This document shows positions 43,334 through 51,559 of a stretch of 64,000 bases of DNA, piece after piece. Both the position numbers and the translations under genes were made by a program. The stretch spans positions 1,364,001 to 1,428,000 of the forward strand of contig NZ_CP045643.1 of the NCBI RefSeq assembly GCF_009498275.1, written 5' to 3'. The notes under the pieces are model-generated. The model saw nothing but the letters and a program-made list of their open reading frames with translations. It ran no database searches and was not told the DNA's origin. The first letter of the stretch is position 1. Each line of letters begins with the position of its first letter. This DNA is from Streptomyces fagopyri (GTDB lineage Bacteria; Actinomycetota; Actinomycetes; Streptomycetales; Streptomycetaceae).

Positions 43334-43665
43334 ACGAGCGACCGGAGCGCCGGTCGGTCTCCCGGTTTCCTCGGCGGCCCGCCGCGTCCCCGGCCGACGG
43401 AGCGGGCCGACGCTCCCATGACGGCCCGGCCCCGGGGATGTTCCGGTGCGCGGCGGGAACAGCCGGACCGGTCGGTACTGTTGCACCGGCCAGGAGACCG
43501 GCGGCACGCGGGCAGGGAGCACAGGAAGCGACGGGCCGTCCCGATGTGATCCGGGGCCCTCGGCGCCGCGGTACGCCCGGTCGTCCGACATCCACTATCG
43601 AGGGGCGACCGCCCGTGCGCCCGCGCGGACTCGGACCGAGGCCTTTCACACAGGAGGACTGTTTC
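43334..43665. other. Intergenic, no gene supported
   Basis: These 332 bases are very GC-rich with no gene, hairpin or repeat that I can support. The right end carries the AGGAGGA site and leader of the PIG-L gene. Confidence 0.5.
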
Positions 43666-44499
43666 ATGAACGACCGGCCCTTGACTCTCATGGCCGTACA
43701 CGCCCACCCCGACGACGAGGCCACCGGAACAGGAGGGGTCCTCGCGCGGTACGCGGCGGAGGGCATTCGCACGGTCCTCGTGACATGCACCGACGGCGGT
43801 TGCGGTGACGGACCAGGGGGTGTCAAACCGGGCGATCCCGGACATGATCCGGCGGCCGTCGCCTTGATGCGACGTCAGGAACTCGAGGCCAGCTGCGAAG
43901 TCCTGAAGGTCGGTCATCTGGAGATGCTGGACTACGCCGACTCCGGGATGATGGGCTGGCCGGCCAACGAGGCCCCCGGCTCCTTCTGGCAGACACCCGT
44001 GGAGGAGGGCGCCGCCCGGCTCGCGGAACTCCTGCGTCGCTACCAGCCCGATGTGGTCGTCACCTACGACGAGAACGGCTTCTACGGCCACCCCGACCAC
44101 ATCCAGGCCCACCGCATCACGATGGCGGCGCTGGCGATGACCGCGCCGACACCGAAGGTGTACTGGACGACGGCGCCCCGCTCGATGATGCAGCGGTTCG
44201 GGGAGGCCATGCGTGAGTTCGGTGCGGACGAGCAGGAGCCGGATCCCGCCGAGGCCGCCGCGCTGGCCGAGATCGGACTCCCCGACGACGAGATCACCAC
44301 CTGGGTGGACACCGGCGCGTTCGGCGGCCAGAAGTTCGACGCGCTGGCCGCGCACGCCAGCCAGGGCGAGAACATCTTCTTCCTCAAGATGGGCCAGGAG
44401 AAGTTCACCGACCTGATGGGCGTCGAGACCTTCGTACGTGTCCAGGACACCACCGGAGCGGCCGTGCCCGAGAACGACCTGTTCGCCGGACTGCGCTGA
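43666..44499 (+). CDS. PIG-L family deacetylase (MshB/Mca-like)
   Basis: This zinc-dependent N-acetyl-sugar deacetylase or amidase is 277 residues, starting behind AGGAGGA. The metal site is HAHPDDEATGTGG (His14, Asp17, and second-shell Asp16) and GFYGHPDHIQAH near residue 140, the standard zinc triad. In actinobacteria this family includes MshB and Mca of the mycothiol pathway. The sequence around the motif differs from the MshB and Mca I know, so a different amide substrate, such as a secondary-metabolite conjugate, is possible. There is no signal peptide. It is monocistronic. Convergent with the hydrolase at 44882. Confidence 0.88.
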   Translation: MNDRPLTLMAVHAHPDDEATGTGGVLARYAAEGIRTVLVTCTDGGCGDGPGGVKPGDPGHDPAAVALMRRQELEASCEVLKVGHLEMLDYADSGMMGWPANEAPGSFWQTPVEEGAARLAELLRRYQPDVVVTYDENGFYGHPDHIQAHRITMAALAMTAPTPKVYWTTAPRSMMQRFGEAMREFGADEQEPDPAEAAALAEIGLPDDEITTWVDTGAFGGQKFDALAAHASQGENIFFLKMGQEKFTDLMGVETFVRVQDTTGAAVPENDLFAGLR

Positions 44500-44881
44500 T
44501 CCGGTCGCCCACCGGGGGCCGGAGCCCATGGTCCGTACGGCTCGATCGGACGTGCTCGCACCCCGGAGGCTTGTCCACGTGGCTGCTCCCCTCCGGCGGC
44601 CCTCGCTCGTCAAGGGCGGTCCTGCCCTGCCGCGCGGCCTGTACGACGACGCCGGTCCCCGCCCGGGCAGGCCCATCGAGCGGGCCGTGGCCGACGGCCC
44701 TGACGGCCCCGGCGCGGTGACCTGTGCGCCATCGAGAACCCGAGGCCGCCGTGTGCGAACGGACGTACCGGCATCGACCGTGTCGGCAGGGGGAACCCGG
44801 TACGCGCCGGACCGCCGGGCCCGGCGAGGATCCCCGGGGAGTCGCCGGAAGCCGGGGCCGGGGGTCGTGCGGCCGGATCGC
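44500..44881. other. Convergent intergenic region with weak hairpin
   Basis: About 380 bases between converging genes. A 7-bp stem GGGCCGT/ACGGCCC (44683-44689 and 44695-44701) with a 5-base loop is a weak terminator candidate. No gene is supported. Confidence 0.4.
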
Positions 44882-46336
44882 TCAGGGCGCGATGCCGACT
44901 CCGTCGATCCTGCTCCACCGCTTCTCCTGCGCCGCCGTCATCGCGGGCCAGTGCCAGCCGCCCGGCCGCGCGCGGACCCTGGAGGCGTAGGAGGCCGGCT
45001 GGAAGTCCGGGTCGTAGAAGCAGCCCGTGACGTACGTCCGGTCGAACGCGGCGCACGAGGCCGCGATGGTCCGCGGTGTGGGTTTCCGGCCCGTCCGCAC
45101 CCAACCGTCCAGCGCGGTGATCGAGTTGGCGTACTCGGCGTCGCTCAGCTCGCTGTGTTCGGACTCGTGGGTGAACGTCTGCACGAGACGGGAGTCCCGC
45201 CCCGCCCCCCGGAGGGTGGCCCGGTAGGCCGACTCGTGCTCCACGAACGCCGTCGGATCGTCGATCGCGTGCAGGGTGAGCACCGGGATCGCCACCTTGC
45301 CGGTGAGGTCGCTGTCGTACGAGAGGTCGCGCAGCGCGGTCGGATCGGCGGTGAACCGCTCGACACCGGCGTTGAGCGCCCTGTCGTCGTGCGAACCCGA
45401 GTACCGCACGCCCCGGTCGGTGAACGGATTGCGGCCGCCGAGCCGGTCGCGCACGATGTCCCGGAACGTGAAGACCGAGAACCGCAGATGCGACTCCAGG
45501 GTGCGCTCCGGGACACCGGTGACGGCCAGGATGTCGTCGAGGTTGCGCTGTTGGAGGGCGGTGCGCTCCTGCGGCGGCGAGGCGTTGCCCGTGCACTCCT
45601 GAAGCCGGGCGCGCAGCCCGGCCGCCGTCAGCGTGGAGTCCGCGCGCAGCCCCTGCCACAACGGGTACTGCGGCTCGGTCGGCCGGGGCAGGTTGCGGCA
45701 GTAGTACTGGTAGACCACCCGGAGGTCGACGCGGTAGTCGTAACCCCGGGACCCACCGCCGAGGACACCGCTGGTGAGCAGCGCCCCGTCGTACGGTCCG
45801 CCGCGGGTGCCGTACACCTCCGCGACCTTGGCGGCGACGTTCCCGCCCCAGGACTGACCGTGCACGTAGGTACGCCTGGGTTTGCCGAAGCCGGCGACGA
45901 AGACGCGGCGCACGTTCTCGGTGTCCTCGGCGGCCATGCGGGTGCCGTAGCCACCCCTGCGGTACGACGAACCCGCCCAGGCGTATCCCTGGTCCACCAT
46001 CACCGACCAGCGGGCCAGGTCGTCGACGCTGCGCTGCGGGTCCGAGCCGGCACCGAGGTCGGGGCCACCGTGGGCGTGCACGACCAGTGAGCCGTTCCAG
46101 TGTTCGGGGACGGCGATCGCGTAGGCGGCGCCGTGGGCGTCCGTGCCGGTGTAGCAGGTGGCCCGGCCGTCGAGTCCGGCCGGGCAGGAGACGGCTGTCG
46201 GCGGCGGGGCGTCCGCGTGTGCGGGCGGGGCGGTGGTGACGGCGGCGGTGACGGCCGCCATCAGTGAGACAAGTGTTCCGGCACGCCGGCGGCGGCTCGT
46301 CCGGCGGGCGGGTGCGGGCGTTCTCGACCTGTCCAA
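44882..46336 (-). CDS. Secreted alpha/beta hydrolase
   Basis: The 484-residue protein has a twin-arginine-like signal: RRTSRRRRAGTLVSLMAAVT then a hydrophobic stretch and PAHADAP, cleaved near residue 42. The fold is alpha/beta hydrolase: VVHAHGGPDLGAGS (oxyanion region, about 85), nucleophile elbow YVHGQSWGGNVAAK near residue 160 (Ser in GQSWGG), IPVLTLHAIDDPTAF near 365 supplying the Asp, and THESEHSEL near 405 supplying His. Several Cys pairs suggest a secreted enzyme with disulphides. The start codon is TTG with GGGAG 8 bases upstream. Substrate is unknown; an esterase or peptidase role is possible. It is 200 bases from a divergent gene. Confidence 0.85.
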   Translation of the reverse strand: MDRSRTPAPARRTSRRRRAGTLVSLMAAVTAAVTTAPPAHADAPPPTAVSCPAGLDGRATCYTGTDAHGAAYAIAVPEHWNGSLVVHAHGGPDLGAGSDPQRSVDDLARWSVMVDQGYAWAGSSYRRGGYGTRMAAEDTENVRRVFVAGFGKPRRTYVHGQSWGGNVAAKVAEVYGTRGGPYDGALLTSGVLGGGSRGYDYRVDLRVVYQYYCRNLPRPTEPQYPLWQGLRADSTLTAAGLRARLQECTGNASPPQERTALQQRNLDDILAVTGVPERTLESHLRFSVFTFRDIVRDRLGGRNPFTDRGVRYSGSHDDRALNAGVERFTADPTALRDLSYDSDLTGKVAIPVLTLHAIDDPTAFVEHESAYRATLRGAGRDSRLVQTFTHESEHSELSDAEYANSITALDGWVRTGRKPTPRTIAASCAAFDRTYVTGCFYDPDFQPASYASRVRARPGGWHWPAMTAAQEKRWSRIDGVGIAP

Positions 46337-46536
46337 GGGGCGGCTCCCTGTCGTCGTCGGCGCTTCTCCGCGCCGTCGGCGGCGATGCTAGGGAGCGCGA
46401 CGGCACCAGAACCATGCTTCTGGCGTTGTGTTCATAGTGTTCGACGTGCGGAACACGACACCGGGCTCCGGGCGGAGGTGTCGTCGGTCGGCAGGCCGGC
46501 CTCTCGAGCTGCGGCCGACCCGGGACAATTCTCGCC

Positions 46537-47271
46537 ATGACCGACGGGACGAACGACGCCGAGAGCCGCCTGGCCAGGATCGAGCGGCTCCTCGAGAGCC
46601 GGGAGCGCGAGGTCGCGCCTGCCTGGCGCCGGGTGACGCGTGGTGAGCCGCGCTGGGCGGTGACCGCGGTGATCCTGGTGGCGGTCGTCCTCCAGTTGTC
46701 GGTGCCGCACGGGCTCACCCTCCAGCCGTACTGGGTGCTGCCCGCCCTGGAGTCGGTGCTGCTGGCCGGCCTGATCGTGGCGAACCCCCGGCGGGTGGAA
46801 CCCCGGAGCCGTTGGCTGCGGTGGCTCGGCCTGGCCCTGATCTCCGTGATCAGCCTGGCCAACGGCTGGGCGGCGGTCAGGCTGGTCGCGGGCCTGGTGA
46901 ACGGCACCGAGGGCGAGGACGCGGGGCCGCTGCTGCTGACCGGCGGCGGGATCTGGCTCACGAACGTCATCGTGTTCGCCCTGTGGTACTGGGAGTGGGA
47001 CCGCGGCGGTCCGATGGCTCGGGCCCGCGGTCATCACCAGTTCGCCGACTTCCTCTTCGTCCAGATGCAGAGCCCGGAGACCGCGCCGCCCGACTGGGAA
47101 CCGGCGTTCCTGGACTACCTGTACCTGTCGTTCACCAACTCCACGGCCTTCAGCCCGACCGACGTGATGCCGCTCTCGCGCTGGGCCAAGATGCTGATGA
47201 TGCTGCAGTCCTCCATCTCCTTGGTGACCGTGGTCCTGGTGGTCGCGCGGGCGGTCAACATCCTTCGGTGA
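46537..47271 (+). CDS. DUF1345-like multi-pass membrane protein
   Basis: The 244-residue protein has an N-terminal helical cytoplasmic segment (SRLARIERLLESREREV) and about five membrane helices (WAVTAVILVAVVLQLSV; VLPALESVLLAGLIVA; LRWLGLALISVISLANGWAA; GGGIWLTNVIVFALWYWEW; and the last SSISLVTVVLVVARAVNIL). A conserved loop DYLYLSFTNSTAFSPTDVMP near residue 195 is the strongest family mark. I associate this loop with DUF1345-type proteins whose layout recalls ion-channel pores. Function is not known. It converges on the SpoIIE-type sensor, 56 bases away. Confidence 0.82.
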   Translation: MTDGTNDAESRLARIERLLESREREVAPAWRRVTRGEPRWAVTAVILVAVVLQLSVPHGLTLQPYWVLPALESVLLAGLIVANPRRVEPRSRWLRWLGLALISVISLANGWAAVRLVAGLVNGTEGEDAGPLLLTGGGIWLTNVIVFALWYWEWDRGGPMARARGHHQFADFLFVQMQSPETAPPDWEPAFLDYLYLSFTNSTAFSPTDVMPLSRWAKMLMMLQSSISLVTVVLVVARAVNILR

Positions 47272-47327
47272 CAGGGGGGTCGGCCTCACGTTTCCGCTCC
47301 TCGCCAGTGCCCCGTCCGGCACCGGTG

Positions 47328-49820
47328 TCACCGATGTGACCGGATCTCCTGTTCGGCCCAGATGATTTTTCCCTGGGATGTGTACCGGGAGCCCCAGCGG
47401 TGGGCGAGTTGGGCCACGAGGAAGAGGCCGCGGCCGCCCTCGTCGGTGCTGCGGGCGTGCCGCAGCCTCGGGGCGGTGCTGCTGGCGTCGGAGACCTCAC
47501 AGGTCAGGCGTGCGTCGCGGAGCAGCCGCAGCCGGATGGGCGGAGTGGCGTAGCGGATCGCGTTGGTGACCAGCTCGCTGACGATGAGTTCGGTCGTCAT
47601 GGCCAGATCGGTGAGGCCCCAGGCTGTCATCTGGCGGGTCGCCCGGGCGCGGAGTTCTCCGACGGCGGCCGGGTCCAGGGGCACCTCCCACGAGACGACG
47701 TGGTCGGGGTCGAGGGTGTGGGTGCGGGCGAGGAGCAGGGCGATGTCGTCGGGCTGGGGCACCGGGACCAGTTCTCGCACCGCGGTCTCGCAGAGTGTCC
47801 CGAGGTCGGTGCCGGAGCGGGACAGCACCTGTCCGAGACGGGCCATGCCCCGGTCGATGTCCTGGTCGGAACCCTCGATGAGGCCGTCCGTGAAGAGGCC
47901 CAGCAGGCTGTTCTCGGCGATCTCGATCTCCGTGGCCTCGAACGCCATCCCGCCGAGCCCCAGCGGAGGTCCGGCGGGAAGCTCAGGGAAACGGACCTGA
48001 CCGTCGGGGGAGACGACGACCGGGGGCGGGTGACCGGCTCGTGCCATGCTGCACCGCCTCGTCACCGGATCGTAGACGGCGTACAGGCAGGTGGCTCCGA
48101 GAAAGGTCGTGACGGCCCGGTGCTCTGCCCCCTCGCCCGTGCCCTCGTCCGTCTCCTCCTCGCTCAACCGGAGCACGAGGTCGTCGAGATGGGCCAGCAG
48201 TTCGTCGGGCGGCATCTCCATGTCGGCGAGGGTCTGGACCGCGGTGCGCAGGCGCCCCATGGTCGCGGCCGCGGAGATGCCGTGACCGACCACGTCGCCG
48301 ACGACCAGACCCACCCGCGCGCCGGACAGCGGGATCACGTCGAACCAGTCGCCGCCGACCCCGCCGGTCGCGTCGGCCGGCAGATAGTACGAGGCCACCT
48401 CCAGCGCGGTCCCGCCCGTCAGGGCGTGGGGCAGCAGGCTGCGCTGGAGGGTGACCGCCGCCGTGTGTTCGCGGGTGTAGCGCCGGGCGTTGTCCACGCA
48501 CAGCGCCGCCCGCGCCACCAACTCCCGGGCGAGCAGCACGTCGTCCTGGTGGAACGGGGCGGGGTTCAGCGACCGTACGAACGTGGTGAGGCCCAGGGTG
48601 GTGTTGCGCGCCCGCATCGGCACGGAGATGAGGGAGTGCATGCCGAACTCGCGGAGGCGCGCGGCCCTGGCGGGCTGTTCGCCGCCCCAGCGGTGGCCGT
48701 CGGGGTCGAGGACCGGGATGAAGACCGGTTCGCCGCTGACGAGCAGGGCCAGGCTGTGCGGCGGAGGGGCGAACTCCACCTTGTCGCCGATCCGGGCGAC
48801 GGCCTCCGGGCAGCCCTCCCGCGCCGAGCTCATGCCGGCCCGGCGCATCACCGGCTTGGCGAGGGCGGGTCCGGCGTCGGACAGCCATGTGCCCTGTCCC
48901 TCGGCGCTGAGGACGGGCTCCAGGAGATCGACGACGACGAAGTCCGCGAAGCGGGGAACGGCGAAGTCGGCGAGTTCCTGGGCCGTCCGCAGCACGTCCA
49001 GGGTCCTGCCGATGCTGGTTCCGGCCTCGTTGATCAGCGCCAGGAGCCGGCGGGCGTTCCATCGTTCGGTGACGTCGAGGACCATGTAGCAGACGCCGGT
49101 GACGGAGTTGTCCGCGTCCACCAGGGGGAAGAAGGAGGTGGAGTAGGCGTGTTGGCGGTGGGGGTCGGACCAACTCCATCCGGCGTACTCGTGGTCGGTG
49201 ATCGGGACCCCGGTCATCAGCACGTCGCGCATCAGGGCCTCGATGGTGTCCGCATGCATTCCCGGCAACACGTCGCTCGGACGACGGCCCAGCCGCTGGT
49301 CGCGGGGGACGCCGCCGAGGCTCTCCAGGGTGTCGTTCAGCCAGGTGTAGCGCAGGTCGAGGTCCATCACGGCCATGCCGACCGGTGAGCGGGTCAGGAG
49401 GCTGTCGAGGACGGACTGGCCCATCGTCCAGCGGAGCCGCTGTTCCCGGGCCGAGATCAGGAAGCACTCGTCCGTACCGAGCGGAAAGGACGCGGACACC
49501 CGCAGGTCGACCTCGATACGGGTGCCGTCGCGGTGCCGCAGGGGGATCAGCCCGTTCCAGCCCACGCCCGCCCGGCACCGGTCCGCGACGCCGGCCACCC
49601 GGGCCGGGTCCCCGGGCATCGCCAGCAGGGGGGCGGCGGAGCGGCCGACGACTTCGGGACCGGAGTAGCCGAGGAGCGCCTCCGCGCCCCGGGTCCAGCC
49701 GACCACGACGCCGGTGCCGGAGACCACCGCCACCGCGTCGTTGGACGCGTCGAAGGCGGCGCGCGGTCCCGCGGACGGCGGCGCGTCCGAATCGTCTCGA
49801 CCAGCAGCCATGGCTCCCAT
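47328..49820 (-). CDS. PAS-GAF-SpoIIE phosphatase with anti-sigma-like ATPase
   Basis: The 830-residue cytoplasmic regulator reads, in order: two PAS domains (about 15-120 and 130-255), GAF (about 270-430), PP2C/SpoIIE phosphatase (about 445-690; GDWFDVIPLSGARVGLVVGD and AGHPPPVVV) and an HATPase_c kinase-like domain at the C-terminus (about 710-825; ELIVSELVTNAIRYATPPI, GGRGLFLVAQLA). Such proteins switch anti-anti-sigma partners by phosphorylation and dephosphorylation. The start ATG lies 8 bases after GGAGG. There are no membrane helices, so it senses an intracellular signal. It is a close paralogue of the protein at 51556. Confidence 0.9.
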   Translation of the reverse strand: MGAMAAGRDDSDAPPSAGPRAAFDASNDAVAVVSGTGVVVGWTRGAEALLGYSGPEVVGRSAAPLLAMPGDPARVAGVADRCRAGVGWNGLIPLRHRDGTRIEVDLRVSASFPLGTDECFLISAREQRLRWTMGQSVLDSLLTRSPVGMAVMDLDLRYTWLNDTLESLGGVPRDQRLGRRPSDVLPGMHADTIEALMRDVLMTGVPITDHEYAGWSWSDPHRQHAYSTSFFPLVDADNSVTGVCYMVLDVTERWNARRLLALINEAGTSIGRTLDVLRTAQELADFAVPRFADFVVVDLLEPVLSAEGQGTWLSDAGPALAKPVMRRAGMSSAREGCPEAVARIGDKVEFAPPPHSLALLVSGEPVFIPVLDPDGHRWGGEQPARAARLREFGMHSLISVPMRARNTTLGLTTFVRSLNPAPFHQDDVLLARELVARAALCVDNARRYTREHTAAVTLQRSLLPHALTGGTALEVASYYLPADATGGVGGDWFDVIPLSGARVGLVVGDVVGHGISAAATMGRLRTAVQTLADMEMPPDELLAHLDDLVLRLSEEETDEGTGEGAEHRAVTTFLGATCLYAVYDPVTRRCSMARAGHPPPVVVSPDGQVRFPELPAGPPLGLGGMAFEATEIEIAENSLLGLFTDGLIEGSDQDIDRGMARLGQVLSRSGTDLGTLCETAVRELVPVPQPDDIALLLARTHTLDPDHVVSWEVPLDPAAVGELRARATRQMTAWGLTDLAMTTELIVSELVTNAIRYATPPIRLRLLRDARLTCEVSDASSTAPRLRHARSTDEGGRGLFLVAQLAHRWGSRYTSQGKIIWAEQEIRSHR

Positions 49821-49946
49821 CCTCGCTACCTCCACATGTTCCTGCCTGGTCGCCCGATGCGCACGGTGCCGGGGCGGCGGCCCGGGGCCCGGGACCGACC
49901 GCCCACGGGACCGACCGCCCACGGGGCCCGGGGCCCGGGGCCCTGA

Positions 49947-49992
<46 letters not shown>

Positions 49993-50353
49993 ATCTTCCG
50001 CGTTGCCGAAACGCCGGGACCTGCGAGGGGAGGAGCCGGTCCGGTGTGGCCGACGGGCCCGCGACCGTGGGGCGATTCCTCCCGTCGTATGCGGTTCGGC
50101 CCCCTCGGGGGGATCTCCGCGTCGTAGGATTGCCCCAAAGATCCTGACATGCCCGTGCCGGAGCCATGATCGGGTCGAGCTGTTGAGCCGCATCAGGGCG
50201 GTTGTCTTGAACAAGCCCGCCAGGAGTTCTCGTGCACAGGCCGCTTGAGTGGATCCGCCAGGGCCTCCGTCCGGGCCCGGACTCCGCCTCCGCGTACCCG
50301 GCCGGGGCTCGCCGGCCGCTCCTGTCGGCGCCGGTCCCCCGCCGGAGCGGGCA

Positions 50354-51559
50354 GTGAGGTGGCCCGGGACCCGCGGTGCGCGACGGCGCCGCGCCGAGCG
50401 GTCGAGTGCCACAGGTCTGGAGGGGCCCGCGACGCCTCTGTGGATGCGCTGGCTGCCCGCCCTCTACGTCGCCTTTCTCCTGCTGCTCGAACCCGTCACC
50501 CCGGTGCAGTGGCCGGTCAGCTTCCTGCTCATCGCCCTCCCGCTGGTCGCCGCCTACGCCCACGGCCCCGCCGTCGTCGCCGCCGTCACGGTGTTCGCCG
50601 TGGTGTTCGAGGGTGTCCTGGCCGGAACCCCGTGCTGCGCGGGCCGCTCGGTGGGCTATCTGTGGGAGCGCCACTACGTGGCCTCGTACATCTCCACCGC
50701 CCTGGTCGGTGTCCTCGGCACGATCCTGGCCGCCCACCGGATCCGCCGGGAACGGACCCTCGCCACCGTGCGCTCCGTCGCCGAGACCGCGCAGCGCGTG
50801 CTGCTGCGCCCGGTGCCCCGCCGACTCGGCCAGATCTGCGTGGAGACCCTCTACCTGTCCGCCGCCGCGGAGGCACGCATCGGGGGCGATCTGTACGAGG
50901 CGGTGCCCACCGCGTACGGGGTCCGTCTGCTCATCGGCGACGTACGCGGCAAGGGCCTGGTCGCGGTGGAGACGGCGGCGGCGATGCTCGGCGCCTTCCG
51001 CGAGGCCGCCCACGACGAACCCGATCTGGCCGGGGTGGCACGCCGGGTCGAGAAGAGCATGAACCGCAGAGCCGCTCAGCTGCCGGGCAGCGAGGGCGCG
51101 GAACGCTTCGTCACCGCGGTGTTCGCCGAGATTCCCGACGCCGAACCCGTCGTCCGCATCGTGAACTGCGGCCACCCGCCGCCGCTGCTCATCGCCCGCG
51201 ACAGCGTCACCGAGCTGGACTCGGCCGACCCCTCGCTCCCCCTCAACCTCGGCGTTCTGGCCGGGGACGACTACCACGTGGAGGTCGTGCCCTTCCACCC
51301 CGGCAACCAGCTGCTGCTGTACACCGACGGGGTCACCGAGGCACGGGACCGCGCAGGGGACTTCTACCCCCTCGCGGAACGCGTCCGGTCCTGGTGCCGC
51401 TTCCCGCCCCGCGAACTCCTCGACAGCCTCCACCAGGACCTGCTGGCGCACACCGGGGGGAACCTCGACGACGACACCGCCGCCCTGGCCGCGTACCGCA
51501 TCCCCGGCGACGCCCCCGACCGGGACCGGGACTGCGGGAGCCACGGGCAGGAACGCTAG
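50354..51559 (+). CDS. Membrane SpoIIE-type PP2C phosphatase
   Basis: The 401-residue protein from the GTG at 50354 (GGAG upstream) has about four N-terminal membrane helices (LPALYVAFLLLLEPVTPVQW; PVSFLLIALPLVAAYA; VAAVTVFAVVFEGVLAG; SYISTALVGVLGTILAA) and then a cytoplasmic PP2C domain (about 150-390). That domain contains ARIGGDLYEAVPTAYGVRLL, IGDVRGKGLVAVETAAAML, NCGHPPPLLI and LLLYTDGVTEARDRAG with the metal-binding Asp residues. No sensor domain other than the membrane part is present. A longer start at 50249 is possible. Its stop codon overlaps, on the opposite strand, that of the phosphatase gene at 51556 (shared CTAG). Confidence 0.88.
   Translation: MRWPGTRGARRRRAERSSATGLEGPATPLWMRWLPALYVAFLLLLEPVTPVQWPVSFLLIALPLVAAYAHGPAVVAAVTVFAVVFEGVLAGTPCCAGRSVGYLWERHYVASYISTALVGVLGTILAAHRIRRERTLATVRSVAETAQRVLLRPVPRRLGQICVETLYLSAAAEARIGGDLYEAVPTAYGVRLLIGDVRGKGLVAVETAAAMLGAFREAAHDEPDLAGVARRVEKSMNRRAAQLPGSEGAERFVTAVFAEIPDAEPVVRIVNCGHPPPLLIARDSVTELDSADPSLPLNLGVLAGDDYHVEVVPFHPGNQLLLYTDGVTEARDRAGDFYPLAERVRSWCRFPPRELLDSLHQDLLAHTGGNLDDDTAALAAYRIPGDAPDRDRDCGSHGQER

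Noticed and set aside
44610..46970. 786-codon minus-strand frame covering the hydrolase gene in another phase
   Set aside because: Arg/Pro-rich shadow of the secreted hydrolase, which has clear catalytic motifs in its own frame.
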